Part shown: in pieces, positions 22,516 to 34,633 of the stretch
Layout of the letters: each line of letters begins with the position of its first letter
Position numbering within the stretch: the stretch's first letter is position 1
Source: Xestospongia bergquistia
Taxonomy: Eukaryota > Porifera > Demospongiae > Haplosclerida > Petrosiidae
Reading direction: 5' to 3'
DNA: 64,000 nucleotides
Assembly (NCBI GenBank): GCA_963965975.1
Contig: OZ014413.1
Location: 622,501-686,500, forward strand
The notes under the pieces: model-generated
What the model was told of the DNA's origin: nothing
What the model saw: only the letters and a program-made list of their open reading frames with translations
Database searches by the model: none
Position numbers and translations under genes: made by a program

Positions 22516-23600
22516 TTACTGAATGACAGTAAAACTGATTTTGTATATGTAATGTCTTTTGCTACCATTGTTAATGTTGTTCTAGTTTATAGTTATTTTT
22601 GTTAAACTTCATTTGTTGTTGTACTTTTATATATATAATGATGTTTGAAAAAACTTGGTTGATATTTTAACTAATAGTATAAAATGTAATATTACAACAA
22701 TATATTACACATGCACACATCATATATCACGTAAAAATTAATTTGTTAACTATTGTAACAACTAATTGTAGCTCATATGGATGGATTGCTATGGGATCTA
22801 GAGTACATGTAAATTATTCACACTATGTGATTTGTTATTTTGTAATTTATTACTTTATGCTATACCAACAAATTATACAGTGAGTAATTCACTTTAATAA
22901 CACTATTTTATTCATTGTGACAGTGGTAGTGTCAATATCACTATCAGACAGTTAATAGAAATTAAAAGTGTTTCAAAAAGTGACAACTTATCAAAACTGG
23001 TATGTAATTATAAAGGTAGTCAGACAAAGCTCTTCAATAGCATCTGACTTATAGAAGCAATTTATACATGGACAATATTTGGGCAACAATATACAAGCCT
23101 CATAATGAAATTAGTCAACAAAGTATACTCCCTATATATTACAATTATACATGTTGTCCTTCTGGTAATGTTTTTACAGATTATCTTCAAATATCTGTAC
23201 ACAAATAACATCAATTTAGTAATTTTGTATATGGTTTTGCTATAATCTTGTACAGAACTAGATAGTAAAAGATAACTTAACAACATAACATATAACAATA
23301 TAAACTAGATATTAAAAGATATGTAAATTGTTAAGAAAGTAACTAATTTTGCTATTTCATATTTGGTCTTCTCTGTCATGTATCCAAAGGAACAATAGAA
23401 TTGTTATACCTCATGAGCACTTATATTATATGGAATATCTGATTGATAGTAACATGCCTTATTTTCTGATACATGTGTGCAATTACTTTTGTCACAACTA
23501 ACTACCTTACTAATATGTCACTGATATACAAGTAAACTACATATATTCAGTTAGTAACATGTCAGTGTAGATCCCTAATGCTACACTTAACTCTATAATC
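22516..23600. other. Non-coding stretch, cassette end then unique sequence
   Basis: The first about 380 bp are the 3' flank cassette with a truncated inverted-repeat element that stops at cagtgagtaattcac. From about 22.9 to 23.6 kb the sequence is AT-rich and not obviously repeated elsewhere in the window. I see no gene in it. Confidence 0.5.
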
Positions 23601-23701
23601 ATATTATAACATCAGGCTACAAATAAGAGAGGTAACCATCAACTACCTAGCAGCATTTGTCTTTAATTTCTGGTGCAATTCAATGAGGTCTTCTTTGAAT
23701 A

Positions 23702-23800
23702 ATGGAGTTCAAACTCTGTCTCTTTCTTGTTGTTTTCTTAAAAGTTGTTGTTGTATCTACATTGCAATCAAATGGTATATATTACTCTTGTCACAATTAA
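23702..23800 (+). pseudogene. Possible diverged relic of a 14-Cys-type secreted gene
   Basis: A short frame starts MEFKLCLFLVVFLKVVVVST, which looks like a signal peptide, and stops after 32 residues. Its upstream sequence (acaaataagagaggtaacca, then caactacctagcagcatttgtcttt) resembles the shared 5' UTR of the 14-Cys genes. About 130 bp further, at about 23918-24010, a different frame reads CPSETPSPATPSGTATIGGT, reminiscent of the C-terminal CSSGTVTISSS region. The middle is missing or unrecognisable. This may be a decayed distant paralog, or a small spliced gene; confidence is low. Confidence 0.3.
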
Positions 23801-24541
23801 GTACTCCAGTACCTAATTTTATCACTCGTGATATTAATAGGTCTGTGTGTGCAAAAATCATTCAAACATTATAAGCTTTATTAGGTTTTTAATGTTATCT
23901 CATATAATATCACATAGACTGATGACCATTGTCCCTCTGAAACACCGAGTCCTGCAACACCCTCAGGAACAGCCACTATTGGTGGTACACTTATTATATA
24001 TAATAAATAAGGTGTGGCTATTGTATTAATATACACACTTTCAATGATCAATAGTTTATTGTATTCAAAAATTATTCTTTGAAGTGTTAAATATGTTATT
24101 TTTTGTAGCTGTAGATTAGATTGATCTTCTTGTCAATTAAGTCCATAGTATTTCATGTAACTGCATGAATAATATTATATTGATGTATTTATGATATTAG
24201 TAGTAGCAATATTGTATGATCATTAATACTTATAACATTGTACTTTATATTATCAACATCAGTAATACATATTAATATCTAAGATGAGGTCATATATCAT
24301 TAAGTTCATCCTTACTACATGTATTGTAGATACACCAAGTCACTGCTATGTGATTAATTACTGTATATTAACTATTAATAATTTTAATCTGAACCATGCA
24401 GTATATAAAGGTGAGAAACACATGTATCTAGTAGTGTCTTTACACAGAAAAGATCTAGAGGACAACATTTGTTACGAGCACCAACTTCAATAGAAAAGTA
24501 TATATTTGATACATTTGCTGCAGTAAAGTTGTTGGATTATA

Positions 24542-25217
24542 ATGGCTTCCACAGAATTTGTTGTCTCTGTTGTGCTTTTATTCTCAATAGCAGTTGTTGG
24601 AGCTATACCTAAGTATGGACTGAGATCACAAAACCAAGGTGATGTCAACTGTACTGAAGTTAAGTATCAATTCTTTTATGGTAGTGTTTGCAGACCCTAT
24701 ATCTAGATATCAAAAATAACGTTTACCTGTCAAAACGCTATCCTAATGCCAACGAAGTTTTCTATCGTAATGTTAGTCAACAACTGACTGCCTTCTGTGC
24801 TAGTCAATGTAAGCGCATTTTTGTAGCATATTTCAATTGTCTTAACGAGACTTATGGGCAAACTACTATTAATTATGGTATCTGTGGAAAGATCAATCAA
24901 GAATTTTGCTTTGTTCATCATTAATTTTACGTGGAACTACTGCAGGTACTATTGTTACTTACAGCACATTAGAGAATATCTGTCCACCACACACCGATAC
25001 TGCTATAACATACTGTGTTAAAGGTGCTTGTCAACGTAGCGTGACCCAATGGGCAAATTACATGGGATGTTGTGCTGGTTCTATTCTTCGTCCTAGCTTT
25101 AATCTTACTTCATGTGGTATTACTGATACCACTCCGTGTCCCTCTGGAACTGTTACTATCAGTAGTTCAGTCTTTATTATGATAGCTATAGCTATCATAC
25201 AAATGTACTGGATGTAA
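24542..25217 (+). pseudogene. 14-Cys gene, subfamily A-like, two frameshifts
   Basis: Begins with a proper signal peptide (MASTEFVVSVVLLFSIAVVG) and reads NCTEVKYQF, then goes out of frame near CRPY, reaching a TAG at about 24704. The family text resumes in another frame (NNVYLSKRYPNANEVFYRNV through KINQEFCFVHH). It is broken again at about 24922 by five extra bases (taatt) between the codons for HH and LRG. The remainder (LRGTTAGTIVTYSTL to QMYWM) is intact to 25217. A TATA box is present at 24402, but I see no palindrome. The N-terminal third resembles subfamily B (NCTE, KYGLRS), the rest subfamily A, so it may be a recombinant. Confidence 0.85.
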
Positions 25218-26534
25218 TTACTGAATGACAGCAAAAGTGAAATTTATATATAATATCTTTTGCTGCCATTGTTAACATTGTTCTAGTTAATAATTATTTT
25301 TGTTAACTTTCTTTTGTTGTTGTACTTGTTATGTAGTAAAAATAAAATTGATATTAGCAACTAGGGTGGAAAATTCAAAAATACAACAAAATACATAGAA
25401 AGAATTTGTATTTCACAAAAACACATTTTATTTCTCTTTTATTGTTGTTAATTATTAATACAGTATTGATTAACAATAAGGAGTGCTTAAAATGTTATCA
25501 TATAATTATGTTAATGTGGTATGACTATTAACCTTGATATCCTCACTATATACAAGCCCACATCTGAAACTCTATAGTAGTTTCTATATACATAACACAC
25601 ATATAACTTAATGTATGTAATTATAATTTATAGGATGAACTATATTAATACTTCATTTAATATATATTGGTTGGTATTATATTGATATAATTATCTAAAT
25701 CTAATCAATACTCATTTTTAATAATTACATGACTTTTAAATAAACCACCAATATTAAGTGATAAGTATATTACAACAATCTCTAGTTTGATCTAAAATAA
25801 AGTCCTAAACAAGTTAGTTTGGCTAGTATTATTGATCGACTAGTGTCCACTTCAATTATGATCGCTGAGGTGTTGGAATGTCTTGATTAGTTGATTTAAC
25901 CAATATATGGTTTGCTTGTAGTAAATTGTTTGATGCTATAAAGAAACATCATACTGTTTTGATATTAAGGTATTGTTTGTGAAGCTACTTGTTAGAAACA
26001 CGATTTTGATTATTCTTAAACAAAACAAGATGTTGGGCCAGTACTGTCATACTATAGGAATTTATATACACTATGATGTATTTTAATTTATAGGGATGTC
26101 TAGTGAGTTTTTGTACCTCAACTCAAAGCTGGCTCTTCTAATGTTGTCAAATAGGCCAAGAATGCATGTACAAGTCTCTGAATGTCTAAAGGAAGGAAAA
26201 CAGTCAACTAGGCTAGCTGCCCTTATATCACATTGTTAAAATAAACTGATTGTTTAATTACAAAATTCTTAGACATTTTGGCTACACTGACCTCACATTT
26301 AACACCAGCAGCTGGATCAGTGAATTAAAAATGTCAGTAACTTCAGGTTTAAAAGATTATTTGGAATAATGTGATCTTTCCATAGCAACACTATCCATAT
26401 ACATACTATATATATAGCACAAGTTACATATATGTAGTGTGTGTGTATATAACATATTATACTATACAAAGGGAATACATAGACAAAACAAATGTAATAT
26501 ACTTATATATATCAGTTTTAATGAGCTGTTTTAG
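25218..26534. repeat. 3' flank cassette of the 14-Cys genes
   Basis: Non-coding. Same order of blocks as 587..1906 with more divergence, leading into a TMBIM4-derived last exon. No gene seen. Confidence 0.65.
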
Positions 26535-27640
26535 CTACTTGTTTTTCATAGCATCTAAAATACGTAGTATATAAATGAACAAGTTTATAAAGTCAAGATA
26601 AAGATCAATAGCGGCCATGATGTACTCTTCAGTAGAGAGTCTATGCATTATCATATATGTATCAAACAGGATAAACCCGCAAAACAGGACTGCACCACCG
26701 ACTGAGATTACAAATTCAAGTGCTTCAGACCAAAAAAGAGCCTGAAAGTACAATAAACTATAATAGTTATATCACTTTATTATAACAAAACAATTATAAG
26801 TAATTAATGTTTAATAGACAGTCTATATATATTTATTATTAAAACTGTTGTGGCTGGGTATCAGTGTAAATTTTATTTTATTTTATATCATTTGTGAAGA
26901 AGTACTTTGTACATCAGATGTATAATGTAATTAATCACAATTTAGTGGTAAGGTGACTGACATCACATATACTTTGATAGTATAATTGCTTTGTTTACTT
27001 AACATAATAATAATAATTCTTTATGAAGGTGATCTAAAATCATGGTATTACTAATATATCCTGAATACTATAGTACAGGTTATAGTTCATTGTACTATTA
27101 ATTCAAGGAAATCTGAAACCAAGGTAGTACAATATATATAGTCATTCCTGGTCCTTGTGCAAGAGTGGTTCCTTACAGGAAATAATATAATAACATAAAT
27201 GTACAGTATAGTATCCTAATTAATATAGTAATATTAGTTATTGTATATTTAATAATACCTGTAGAATACCAGCAATAATCAATATCCATAGCATACTGAA
27301 TAATCTGAAAACAATAAAATAAATAATAATAAAACTAGTTGTGTATTATTAAAAGAACATCAATCTGATCTGTTATCTGTCCATCAATCTGTTTGTCTAT
27401 CCTTCCAACCACATGTCTATCTATCTGCCTTTTATTCACTCATTCATCAATCCATTTATCCATTAATCCATTCATATTGTATCCTTACCCAGCTCCCCAT
27501 GTGCTATAGTCATATTTACTTTGCATAGTATATGTAGTGAGAGCAACAAAAACAGCAGTAGTTATTATAAATGCTTTAATAACTACAGCTTGATCATAAT
27601 AGGTAATTAATGTGCCCAATGATATGGACTGAAAGAAAGT
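26535..27640 (-). pseudogene. Partial TMBIM4 duplicate (exons 4, 5 and 6 only)
   Basis: Three exons keep the exact lengths, splice sites and frames of the intact gene: exon 4 27489..27640 (152 bp), exon 5 27259..27304 (46 bp) and exon 6 26535..26741 (207 bp, with stop). They encode the last five or so membrane segments, from SISLGTLITYYDQAVVIKAF to DAMKNK. Differences from the intact gene are few (for example one E to Q near the start of exon 4, and F-V-A-L for F-I-A-L). Exons 1-3 are missing; the next sequence upstream is the flank and promoter of a 14-Cys gene on the opposite strand. Without a start it is probably not expressed as a protein by itself. Confidence 0.85.
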
Positions 27641-27937
27641 CTATAAAAAGAAGAGAGAACATGGATTTAATGACTGCATGTGTCAATTAAATTAATATGA
27701 TTATATTACATCATCTGACAACTAAAAATAGAACTTTGTATTGCTATTTATAGTTACATATAAATTACACATGAGATGAAAGCTATTTATTATTATTTAT
27801 ATTAGATTTATATACAGGCTATACAGCTATGATCTGTAACACTTTTTATATTAATGAGTCACCAAATGTTGACCATAATACTTAATAAAAACTAAATATA
27901 AGTTGTTCGCAGTACATGAACATTATGTATTACACCT
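27641..27937. other. Short intergenic stretch
   Basis: About 300 bp. The first part matches the intron upstream of exon 4 in intact TMBIM4 (35765 onward); the second part is the upstream flank of the 14-Cys gene at 28196. The junction between the two lies at roughly 27.75-27.8 kb. Confidence 0.5.
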
Positions 27938-28195
27938 ACTTCCTGTAGGAAGTCACATCTAATAATATGTTCTTAATATATTAAGACTTATAATATTGTA
28001 CATTAGTACATTATAACTATTAATAATTTTAATCTGAATCATACAGTATATAAAGGAGATGGACAACATCTATCTAGTAGTGTCTTGAGAAAGAAGAGAT
28101 ATAGAGGACAACATTTTTGCTACAAGCAACAATTTTAATAGAAAAGTATATATTTGATACATCTGCTGCAGTATATTAAAGATTGTTGGATCATA

Positions 28196-28858
28196 ATGGC
28201 TTCCAAAGTATTTGTTGTCTCTGTTGTGCTTTTATTCTCAATAGCAGTTGTTGGAGCTATACCTAAGTATGCATATGAGCTGCGATCACAAAACAAAAAA
28301 GATCTCAACTGTATTGATGTTGCCAATCAAATATTTAATGGTAATTTTTGTGCACCTTATTATGATATCTTAAGTGATAATTACCTCGTAAATATCTATC
28401 CTAATGCCAATGAAGATTTCTATCGTAATGTTAGTCAACAACTAACTGCCTTCTGTGCAAGTCAGTGTAAGCACATTGTTGTAGCCTTGTTTAATTGTTA
28501 TAATGAAACCGATTATGTTACCTATGTTAATGATGGTATTTGTGGGAAAATCAATCAAGAATTCTGCTTTGTTCATCATTTACGTGGAACTACTGCAGGT
28601 ACTATTCTTACTGTAAATGCATCATTAATTAGCTGTCCAGAAAACAACAATACTCTCTATTGTATTGAAGGTGCTTGTCAACATAGTGTGACCCAATGGG
28701 CAAATTACATGGACTGTTGTGCTAGTCCTCTTCTTCGTCCTTTCTTGAATCTTACTTCATGTGGTATTGCCAATACTACTGTTTGTTCCTCTGGAACTGT
28801 CACTATCAGTAGTTCAGTCTTTATTATGATAGCTATAGCTATTATACAAATGTACTGA
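28196..28858 (+). CDS. Secreted 14-Cys GPI-like protein, subfamily A (complete)
   Basis: Single exon, 220 residues, start at the conserved signal peptide. Subfamily A features: KYAYELRSQNKKDLNCIDV, FYRNVSQQLTAFCASQCK, CGKINQEFC, CIEGACQHS, CC and a tail SSSVFIMIAIAIIQMY. A single base change (TGG to TGA) makes it end two residues earlier than the copies with QMYWM. The promoter has a perfect palindrome at 27938 and TATA box at 28047. The 5' UTR is longer (149 bp from TATA to ATG) than in the 2749 copy. It is very similar to the partial copy at the left window edge, sharing VANQIFNGNFCAPYYDILSD. Confidence 0.86.
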   Translation: MASKVFVVSVVLLFSIAVVGAIPKYAYELRSQNKKDLNCIDVANQIFNGNFCAPYYDILSDNYLVNIYPNANEDFYRNVSQQLTAFCASQCKHIVVALFNCYNETDYVTYVNDGICGKINQEFCFVHHLRGTTAGTILTVNASLISCPENNNTLYCIEGACQHSVTQWANYMDCCASPLLRPFLNLTSCGIANTTVCSSGTVTISSSVFIMIAIAIIQMY

Positions 28859-30219
28859 ATGTAACTACTGAATGACAGTAAAACTGAATTTATATATATA
28901 ATGTCTTTTGATGGTCTAGTTAATAATTATTTTTGTTAACTTTCTTTTGTTGTTGTTATGTAGTATTTTTTTCTAGAAATATAATTGATATTAACAACTA
29001 GCAGTATAAAATTCAAAAATTAAACAAAATACACAGAAAGAAATTGTATTTTACAACAAAACACATTATCTAACTCTTCTTGTTGTTAATTATTAATATA
29101 GTATTGATTAACAATAAGGAGTGCGTCCCAATTTTTAATTAATTATTACTTAAAGTCTTATCATGTAATTATGTTAAAGTGGTATAACTATTGACCTTGA
29201 TATCCTCACTTTATACAAGCCCACTTCTGACACCTTTGATATCTCAAAAAGTAGTTTTTTCTGTATACATAACATAATTTATGTATTTGTAATTTATAGG
29301 ATGAACTATATTAATATTCTATTAGATTTGTATTGGTTGGTGTTATATTAATATATCTAAATGTAATCAATACTTGTTTTAATAATTGCATGATTTTTTG
29401 ATAAACCACTAATATTGAGTCATAAATATATTGCAACAATCTTTAGCTTGATCTAAAATGGAGTCCTAAACAAATTAGCCTGACAGTGGACTAGTGTCTG
29501 CTTCAATTATGATCTCTGGAGGTGTTGGAATGTGTTGATTACTTGATTTAACCAATATATGGTTATAAAGGTTGTTTGTAGTAAATTATTTGATGCAATA
29601 AAGCAAAGATTATACTGCTTTGATATTAATGTACTATAGAAATGACTGTTCATGAAGCTACTTGTTAGAACTATGATTGCTTATTCTTAAACAAAACAAG
29701 ATGTTGGGCCAGTACTGTCATACTATGGGAATTTATATACATTGCGATGTATTTTTATAGGGATGTCTAGTGAATTTTTGCACCTCACTGCAAGGCAGGT
29801 TCTCCTAATGTTGTCAAGTAGGCCAGGAATGCATGGGTTTAGGATTTAGCATTTAGGATTCTGAAAGGAAGGAAAAAGTCAACTAGGCTAGTTTCCCTTA
29901 TGTGTATATCACACTCTTAAAATTAATTGATTGTTTAATTACATGATTCATGGACATTTTGGCTACATTGACCTCCATTTAACAACCTCTTAAGCAACTG
30001 AAGCAGTGAATTCAAAATGTCAGTAACTTCAGGTTTAAAAGATTATTTGGAATAATGTGATCTTTCCATAGCAACACTATCCATATACATACTATATATA
30101 TATAGCACAAGTTACATATATGCAGTGCAGTGTGTGTGTGTATATAACATATACTATACAAAGGGAATACATAGACAATACAAATGTAATATATATATCA
30201 GTTTTGTTGAGTTATTTAG
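28859..30219. repeat. 3' flank cassette of the 14-Cys genes
   Basis: Non-coding, close copy of 587..1906 and 31772..33111. No gene seen. Confidence 0.7.
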
Positions 30220-30426
30220 CTACTTGTTTTTCATAGCATCTAAAATACGTAGTATATAAATGAACAAGTTTATAAAGTCAAGATAAAGATCAATAGCGGC
30301 CATGATGTACTCTTCAGCAGAGAGTCTATGCATTATCATATATGTATCAAACAGGATAAACCCGCAAAATAGGACTGCACCACCAACTGAGATTACAAAT
30401 TCAAGTGCTTCAGACCAAAAAAGCGC
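30220..30426 (-). pseudogene. Orphan copy of TMBIM4 last exon
   Basis: 207 bp, same frame, acceptor and stop as the intact last exon. Only one residue differs within the conserved loop (LSAEEY for LSTEEY). No exon 5 is found in the 620 bp to its right before the next 14-Cys promoter. Confidence 0.85.
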
Positions 30427-31102
30427 CTGAAAGAATAGAATATACAATGAACTATAATAGTTATATCACTATTATAATAACAAAACAATTATAAGTAATT
30501 AATGTTTAATAGACAGTCTATATATCATTATTAAAGCTGTTGTGGCTGTTTATCAGTGTAAATTTAATTTTATTTTATATCATTTGTGAAGAAGTACTTT
30601 GTACATCAGATGTATAATGTAATTAACCACAATTTAGTGGTAAGGTGACTGACATCACATATACTTTGATATTATAAATGCTTTGTTTACTTAACATAAT
30701 AATAATAATTCTTTATGAAGGTGATCTAAAATCATGGTATTGCTAATATATCCTGGATACTATAGTACAGGTTATAGTTCATTGTACTATTAATTCAAGG
30801 AAATCTGAAACCAAGGTAGTACATGAACATTATGTATTACACCTACTTCCTGTAGGAAGTCACATCTAATAATATGTTCTTAATATATTAAGACTTATAA
30901 TATTGTACATTAGTACATTATAACTATTAATAATTTTAATCTGAATCATACAGTATATAAAGGAGATGGACAACATCTATCTAGTAGTGTCTTGAGAAAG
31001 AAGAGATATAGAGGACAACATTTTTGCTACAAGCAACAATTTTAATAGAAAAGTATATATTTGATACATCTGCTGCAGTATATTAAAGATTGTTGGATCA
31101 TA

Positions 31103-31771
31103 ATGGCTTCCAAAGTATTTGTTGTCTCTGTTGTGCTTTTATTCTCAATAGCAGTTGTTGGAGCTATACCTAAGTATGCATATGAGCTGCGATCACAAAA
31201 CAAAAAAGATCTCAACTGTATTGATGCTGCCAATCAACTATTAAATGGTAATTTTTGCACACCTTATAATGATATCTTAAATGATAATTACCTGATAAAT
31301 ATCTATCCTAATGCCAATGAAGATTTCTATCGTAATGTTAGTCAACAACTAACTGCCTTCTGTGCAAGTCAATGTAAGCGCATTGGTGTAACCTTGCTTA
31401 ATTGTAATAATGAAACCGATTTCGTTACCTATGTTAATGATGGTATTTGTGGGAAAATCAATCAAGAATTCTGCCTTGTTCATCATTTACGTGGAACTAC
31501 TGCAGGTACTATTCTTACTGCAAATGCATCATTAATTAGCTGTCCAGAAAACAACAATACTCTCTATTGTATTGAAGGTGCTTGTCAACGTAGTGTGAAC
31601 CAATGGGCAAATTACATGGACTGTTGTGCTAGTCCTCTTCTTCGTCCTTATTTGAATCTTACTTCATGTGGTATTGCCAATACTACTGTTTGTTCCTCTG
31701 GAACTGTCACTATCAGTAGTTCAGTCTTTATTATGATAGCTATAGCTATTATACAAATGTACTGGATGTAA
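31103..31771 (+). CDS. Secreted 14-Cys GPI-like protein, subfamily A (complete)
   Basis: Single exon, 222 residues, start at the conserved signal peptide (MASKVFVVSVVLLFSIAVVG). Closest to the 2749 copy (shared DAANQLLNGNFCTPY), with scattered replacements such as YNDILNDNYLIN and CKRIGVTLLNC concentrated between cysteines. Tail QMYWM. Promoter palindrome at 30845 and TATA at 30954. It is the last family member in the array: the sequence to its right is TMBIM4-derived. Confidence 0.86.
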   Translation: MASKVFVVSVVLLFSIAVVGAIPKYAYELRSQNKKDLNCIDAANQLLNGNFCTPYNDILNDNYLINIYPNANEDFYRNVSQQLTAFCASQCKRIGVTLLNCNNETDFVTYVNDGICGKINQEFCLVHHLRGTTAGTILTANASLISCPENNNTLYCIEGACQRSVNQWANYMDCCASPLLRPYLNLTSCGIANTTVCSSGTVTISSSVFIMIAIAIIQMYWM

Positions 31772-33111
31772 CTACTGAATGACAGCAAAACTGAATTTAT
31801 ATATGTATAATGTCTTTTGATGTTCTAGTTAATAATTATTTTTGTTAACTTTCTTTTGTTGTTGTTATGTAGTATTTTTTTCTAAAAATATAATTGATAT
31901 TAGCAACTGCAGTATAAAATTCAAAAATTAAACAAAATACACAGAAAGAAATTGTATTTTACAACAAAACACATTATCTCACTCTTGTTGTTGTTAATTA
32001 TTAATATAGTATTGATTAACAATAAGGAGTGCGTCCCAATTTTTAATTAATTATTACTTAAAGTCTTATCATGTAATTATGTTAAAGTGGTATAACTATT
32101 GACCTTGATATCCTCACTTTATACAAGCCCACTTCTGACACCTTTGATATCTCAAAAAGTAGTTTTTTCTGTATACATAACATAATTTATGTATTTGTAA
32201 TTTATAGGATGAACTATATTAATATTCTATTAGATTTGTATTGGTTGGTGTTATATTAATATATCTAAATGTAATTAATACTTGTTTTAATAATTGCATG
32301 ATTTTTTTGATAAACCACTAATATTGAGTCATAAATATATTGCAACAATTTCTAGCTTGATCTAAAATAAAGTCCTAAACAAATTAGCTTGACAGTGTCT
32401 GCTTCAATTATGATCTCTGGAGGTGTTGGAATGTGTTGAATACTTGATTTAACCAATATATGGTTATAAAGGTTGTTTGTAGTAAATTATTTGATGCAAT
32501 AAAGCAAAGATTATACTGCTTTGATATTAATGTACTATAGAAATGACTGTTCATGAAGCTACTTGTTAGAACTATGATTGCTTATTCTTAAACAAAACAA
32601 GATGTTGGGCCAGTACTGTCATACTATGGGAATTTATATACACTACGATGTATTTTTATAGGGATATCTAGTGAATTTTTGCACCTCACTGCAAGGCAGG
32701 TTCTCCTAATGTTGTCAAGTAGGCCAGGAATGCATGGGTTTAGGATTTAGCATTTAGGATTCTGAAAGGAAGGAAAAAGTCAACTAGGCTAGTTTCCCTT
32801 ATGCGTATATCACACTCTTAAAATTAATTGATTGTTTAATTACATGATTCATGGACTACATTGACCTCCATTTAACAACCTCTTAAGCAACTGAAGCAGT
32901 GAATTCAAAATGTCAGTAACTTCAGGTTTAAAAGATTATTTGGAATAATGTGATCTTTCCATAGCAACACCATCCATCTACATGCTATATATATATAGAA
33001 CAAGTTACATATATGCAGTGTGTGTGTATATAACATATACTATACAAAGGGAATTTATAGACAAAACAAATGTAATATATTGTATATATCAGTTTTAATG
33101 AGTTGTTTTAG
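31772..33111. repeat. 3' flank cassette of the 14-Cys genes
   Basis: Non-coding. Same block order as the other copies, ending at a TMBIM4 last-exon copy. No gene seen. Confidence 0.7.
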
Positions 33112-33965
33112 CTACTTGTTTTTCATAGCATCTAAAATACGTAGTATATAAATGAGCAAGTTTATAAAGTCAAGATAAAGATCAATAGCGGCCATGATGT
33201 ACTCTTCAGTAGAGAGTCTATGCATTATCATATATGTATCAAACAGGATAAACCCGCAAAACAGGACTGCACCACCAACTGAGATTACAAATTCAAGTGT
33301 TTCGGACCAAAAAAGAGCCTAAAAGAATAAAATATACAATAAACTATATATAATAGTTATATCACTTTATTATAATAAAACAATTATAAGTAATTAATAG
33401 CTGTTTAATAGACAGTCTATGTGCTCTTATTAAAGCTTAAATTGTATTTTATGTTATATCGTTTGTACATTCTCTAAAGAAGTACTTTGTACATCAGTTA
33501 TAATGATGTAATTAACCATTCTCTAAAGAAGTACTTTGTACATCAGTTATAATGATGTAATTAACCATAATATAGAAGTAAAATGACTACCATCACTACT
33601 TTGAAAATACAATTGCTTTGTTTACTAAACATACAGGAAATGATTTTTTATAGAGAAGGAAATCTAAAATCAAAGTCATTAATATATCCTGTTTGAAAGT
33701 TCCTTGTAGATAGTTCCTAGTAGGAAGCCATGGTACTAAGGAAATCTGATCAATGTAGTACAATATATTATGACAGTATGACCACAGATGACTGCTACAC
33801 AATACATATAATTTGAAAGTGCAGGAGTAGCTAGTTTCTTTTAGGAAATAATATAATTATAATACAGTATAGTATACTAATGAATATAGTAATATTAGTT
33901 ATTGTATTTTTAATAATACCTGTAGAATACCAGCAATAATCAATATCCACAGCATACTGAATAAT
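33112..33965 (-). pseudogene. Partial TMBIM4 duplicate (exons 5 and 6)
   Basis: Exon 6 copy 33112..33318 (207 bp, stop intact, acceptor TTTTAG) and exon 5 copy 33920..33965 (46 bp, encoding LFSMLWILIIAGILQ). The duplicated block ends exactly at the acceptor of exon 5. The sequence immediately beyond (ctgaggtgttggaatgtctt) is the 14-Cys 3' flank, so the breakpoint fell on a short shared ctga.. motif. Exon 4 and earlier exons are absent. Confidence 0.85.
33468..33565. repeat. 49-bp tandem duplication
   Basis: Two adjacent identical 49-bp copies beginning cattctctaaagaagtactt within the intron between the exon 5 and exon 6 copies of the partial TMBIM4 duplicate. Other TMBIM4 copies have the sequence once. 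Confidence 0.85.
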
Positions 33966-34633
33966 CTGAGGTGTTGGAATGTCTTGATTAGTTGATTTAA
34001 CCAATATATGGTTTGCTTGTAGTATATTATTTGATGCTATAAAGCAAACATCATACTGTTTTGATATTAAATGTACTATTGTTCATGAAGCTACTTGTTA
34101 GAAACATGATTTACTTATTCTTAAACAAAACAAGATGTTGGGCCAGTACTGTCATACTATGGGAATTTATATACAATATGATGTATTTTATAGGGATGAA
34201 TTTTTGCACCTCACTGCAGAACAAGGTCTCCTAATGTTGCCAAGTAGGCCAGGAATTCATGTATGTACAAACTTCTGAATGTCTAAAGGAAGGAAAACAG
34301 TCAACTACCCTTATATCACATTGTTACTGATTGTTTATAACTACATAATTCTTCGACATTTTGGCTACACTGACCTAACATTTAGCACCAGGGTAAATAC
34401 AATCTCTTCAGCAGCTGGATCAGTGAATTAAAAATGTCAGTAACTTCAGGTTTAAAAGATTATTTGGAATAATGTGATCTTTCCATAGCAACACCATCCA
34501 TCTACATGCTATATATATATATATAGAACAAGTTACATATATGCAGTGCGTATATAAGATATTATACAATACAAAGGGAATACATAGACAAAACAAATGT
34601 AATATATATATCAGTTTTGTTGAGTTGTTTTAG

